From Coprobacter secundus (GTDB taxonomy: Bacteria > Bacteroidota > Bacteroidia > Bacteroidales > Coprobacteraceae): DNA of 64,000 bases. The stretch covers positions 86,760 to 150,759 of the forward strand of contig JTDA01000008.1 in the NCBI GenBank assembly GCA_000803105.1. Reading direction: 5' to 3'. This document shows, piece by piece, positions 63,196 to 64,000 of the stretch. The position numbers were made by a program, and so were the translations under genes. The notes under the pieces were generated by a model. That model searched no databases, had not been told where the DNA came from, and saw only the letters and a program-made list of their open reading frames with translations. Each line of letters begins with the position of its first letter. Position 1 is the first letter of the stretch.

Positions 63196-64000
63196 TCAAT
63201 TAAATAGTGATATTTTATATCGATTTAATATCTCATCCAAAGTATTTAATGTGTCATTACAATTCTCGGAAAGAAGTGCAAAATCTCTGACCCGTTTTAT
63301 CTCGGTTGAGACCAAGCTCTTTTCCAATTCATAGCATTCTGAATCGAAATTCGTTTCTGGAATTACTACAAGATCATGAATAATAGCATATCGTTTGTCT
63401 TTATGCGTTCTCAGTACACGCCCTCGACGCTGAATAAATTGCCTAGGATTTCCTGTGCTAGCGCAAAAGATCGCTAATTCGCTACGTGGTACATCAACAC
63501 CTTCATCCAAACATTTCATAGAAGTTAAAACATCAATATTTCCATTCGCAAAATCAGACAACATTGAATCACGGTCAGAGGATTCCGATGTAAATTGACG
63601 CACAACTATATGTGGATCAAGGTCTCTTACTATACGAGTATATTCATCAATAAGATGAAGCGTATCTTCATCATCCTTAATTCTTTCTTCCGTATCGAAA
63701 ATATCTGCGGTTTGATCATCTAATCGGTTTCCCTCTGGAACGTATACTAATGTATATTTTAAAGAACCTGTTTTGTTTAGATGTTCTTTTAATATAGCTT
63801 CAAATTCTTTTTTCTTATTTTCAGCTTTATGTATAATCTGCTTTCGTTTAAGCAAAAGTCGTTTTAGGATTTCTCGACTATCCTTATCGGTCCTATTAAT
63901 GATTTTTGCAATTTTCTTTGATAACTCAATGTACTGGCTCATTTCATCTTGAGTCAATTCCACTAGATGAGGATAATAATAATATTTACACAATGCTTTG
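63196..64000 (-). CDS. C-terminal part of an SF2 (DEAD/DEAH) helicase
   Basis: The reading frame is open to the window edge, so the N-terminal ATP-binding half is outside. The visible part includes the linker after the first RecA domain (ALCKYYYYPHLVELTQDEM), a coiled segment, and the second RecA domain: VLTSMKCLDEGVDVP (motif V), GNPRQFIQRRGRVLR (motif VI, arginine finger). It resembles XPB/SSL2-type helicases, a type found as the restriction helicase in Dnd-linked systems. It lies 7 bp upstream of the small protein gene. Confidence 0.82.
   Translation of the reverse strand, partial: KALCKYYYYPHLVELTQDEMSQYIELSKKIAKIINRTDKDSREILKRLLLKRKQIIHKAENKKKEFEAILKEHLNKTGSLKYTLVYVPEGNRLDDQTADIFDTEERIKDDEDTLHLIDEYTRIVRDLDPHIVVRQFTSESSDRDSMLSDFANGNIDVLTSMKCLDEGVDVPRSELAIFCASTGNPRQFIQRRGRVLRTHKDKRYAIIHDLVVIPETNFDSECYELEKSLVSTEIKRVRDFALLSENCNDTLNTLDEILNRYKISLFN

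Larger units (their letters stand above)
30497..64000. mobile_element. Integrative element 2 (right end outside the window), carrying nested element 3
   Basis: Begins after the second mnmE-tail repeat with the same gene order as element 1: four-HTH protein and integrase; after the nested insert come the two-TM protein, the excisionase-like protein and replication-type genes. It then adds MobC and a relaxase, so it was mobilizable, and a Dnd-like cluster as cargo. Its integrase is split by element 3 and therefore probably inactive. No right boundary is visible. Confidence 0.7.

Noticed and set aside
1-64000. CRISPR arrays, rRNA and tRNA genes
   Set aside because: No regularly spaced direct repeats, no rRNA-like stretch and no tRNA cloverleaf were noticed on either strand; a dedicated search was not possible.

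Overview
The window looks like a chromosomal segment of a member of the Bacteroidales (Bacteroides/Parabacteroides/Barnesiella relatives). The signs are AT-rich DNA, promoter-like TAnnTTTG -7 boxes without clear Shine-Dalgarno sites, and integration and mobilization modules of the kind known from Bacteroides mobilizable and conjugative transposons. I cannot fix the genus from sequence alone.

Layout. Positions 1-5726 are ordinary chromosome: the end of a repeat-rich surface-type protein, miaA (tRNA i6A modification), pepT (tripeptidase), a membrane-anchored DNA/RNA non-specific endonuclease, and mnmE (tRNA wobble-uridine GTPase). From the last codons of mnmE to the right edge everything appears to be mobile DNA, arranged as two tandem integrative elements with a third nested in the second. 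Element 1 (about 5712-30496) is bounded by an 11-bp repeat that on the left is the last codons of mnmE and on the right again reads Cys-Ile-Gly-Lys-stop. It has an integration module (four-HTH protein, tyrosine integrase, two-TM protein, small HTH protein, RecA-like ATPase), a 1.4-kb gene-poor stretch with a duplicated structured repeat, and a 15-kb leftward defence island: HTH regulator, MloA-like protein, HsdM, HsdS, an OLD-like ATPase/TOPRIM nuclease, HsdR, AbiH, RhuM and an unrecognised pair (helical protein plus PD-(D/E)XK nuclease). A rightward three-gene operon with two metallophosphoesterases closes the element. It has no visible relaxase.

Element 2 (about 30497 to beyond 64000) starts with a module paralogous to that of element 1, but its integrase gene is split: the 5' part lies at 31740-32683 and the 3' part at 53507-53674. 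Between them sits element 3 (about 32684-53506, 20.8 kb). It carries a GHKL-ATPase/nuclease protein, a DUF262 plus HEPN pair, a two-gene helicase/Eco57I-type methylase restriction system next to a probable invertible promoter and a tyrosine invertase gene, a mobilization operon with a likely oriT, a NACHT-type NTPase with a C-terminal TOPRIM domain, and two tandem tyrosine integrases at its right end. To the right of the nest, element 2 continues with a two-TM protein, a GIY-YIG nuclease, an HTH protein, DUF3987 and TOPRIM replication-type proteins, a MobC/relaxase pair with its own oriT-like hairpin, and a leftward cluster resembling DNA phosphorothioation (Dnd) accessory genes (SMC-like ATPase, small protein, SF2 helicase) that runs off the window.

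Together the accessory DNA is a stack of anti-phage systems carried by three integrative elements. The most notable items are: the uncharacterised nuclease/helical-protein pair (12168-15507); the NACHT-TOPRIM fusion (47599-50514), whose C-terminal part resembles that of the OLD-like nuclease inside the type I restriction locus; the GHKL-nuclease fusion next to DUF262-HEPN (33002-36761); and the putative phase-variable switch (41867-42045), whose promoter in this assembly points away from the restriction operon, the predicted OFF state. All functional calls rest on motif recognition by eye; no database search was run.
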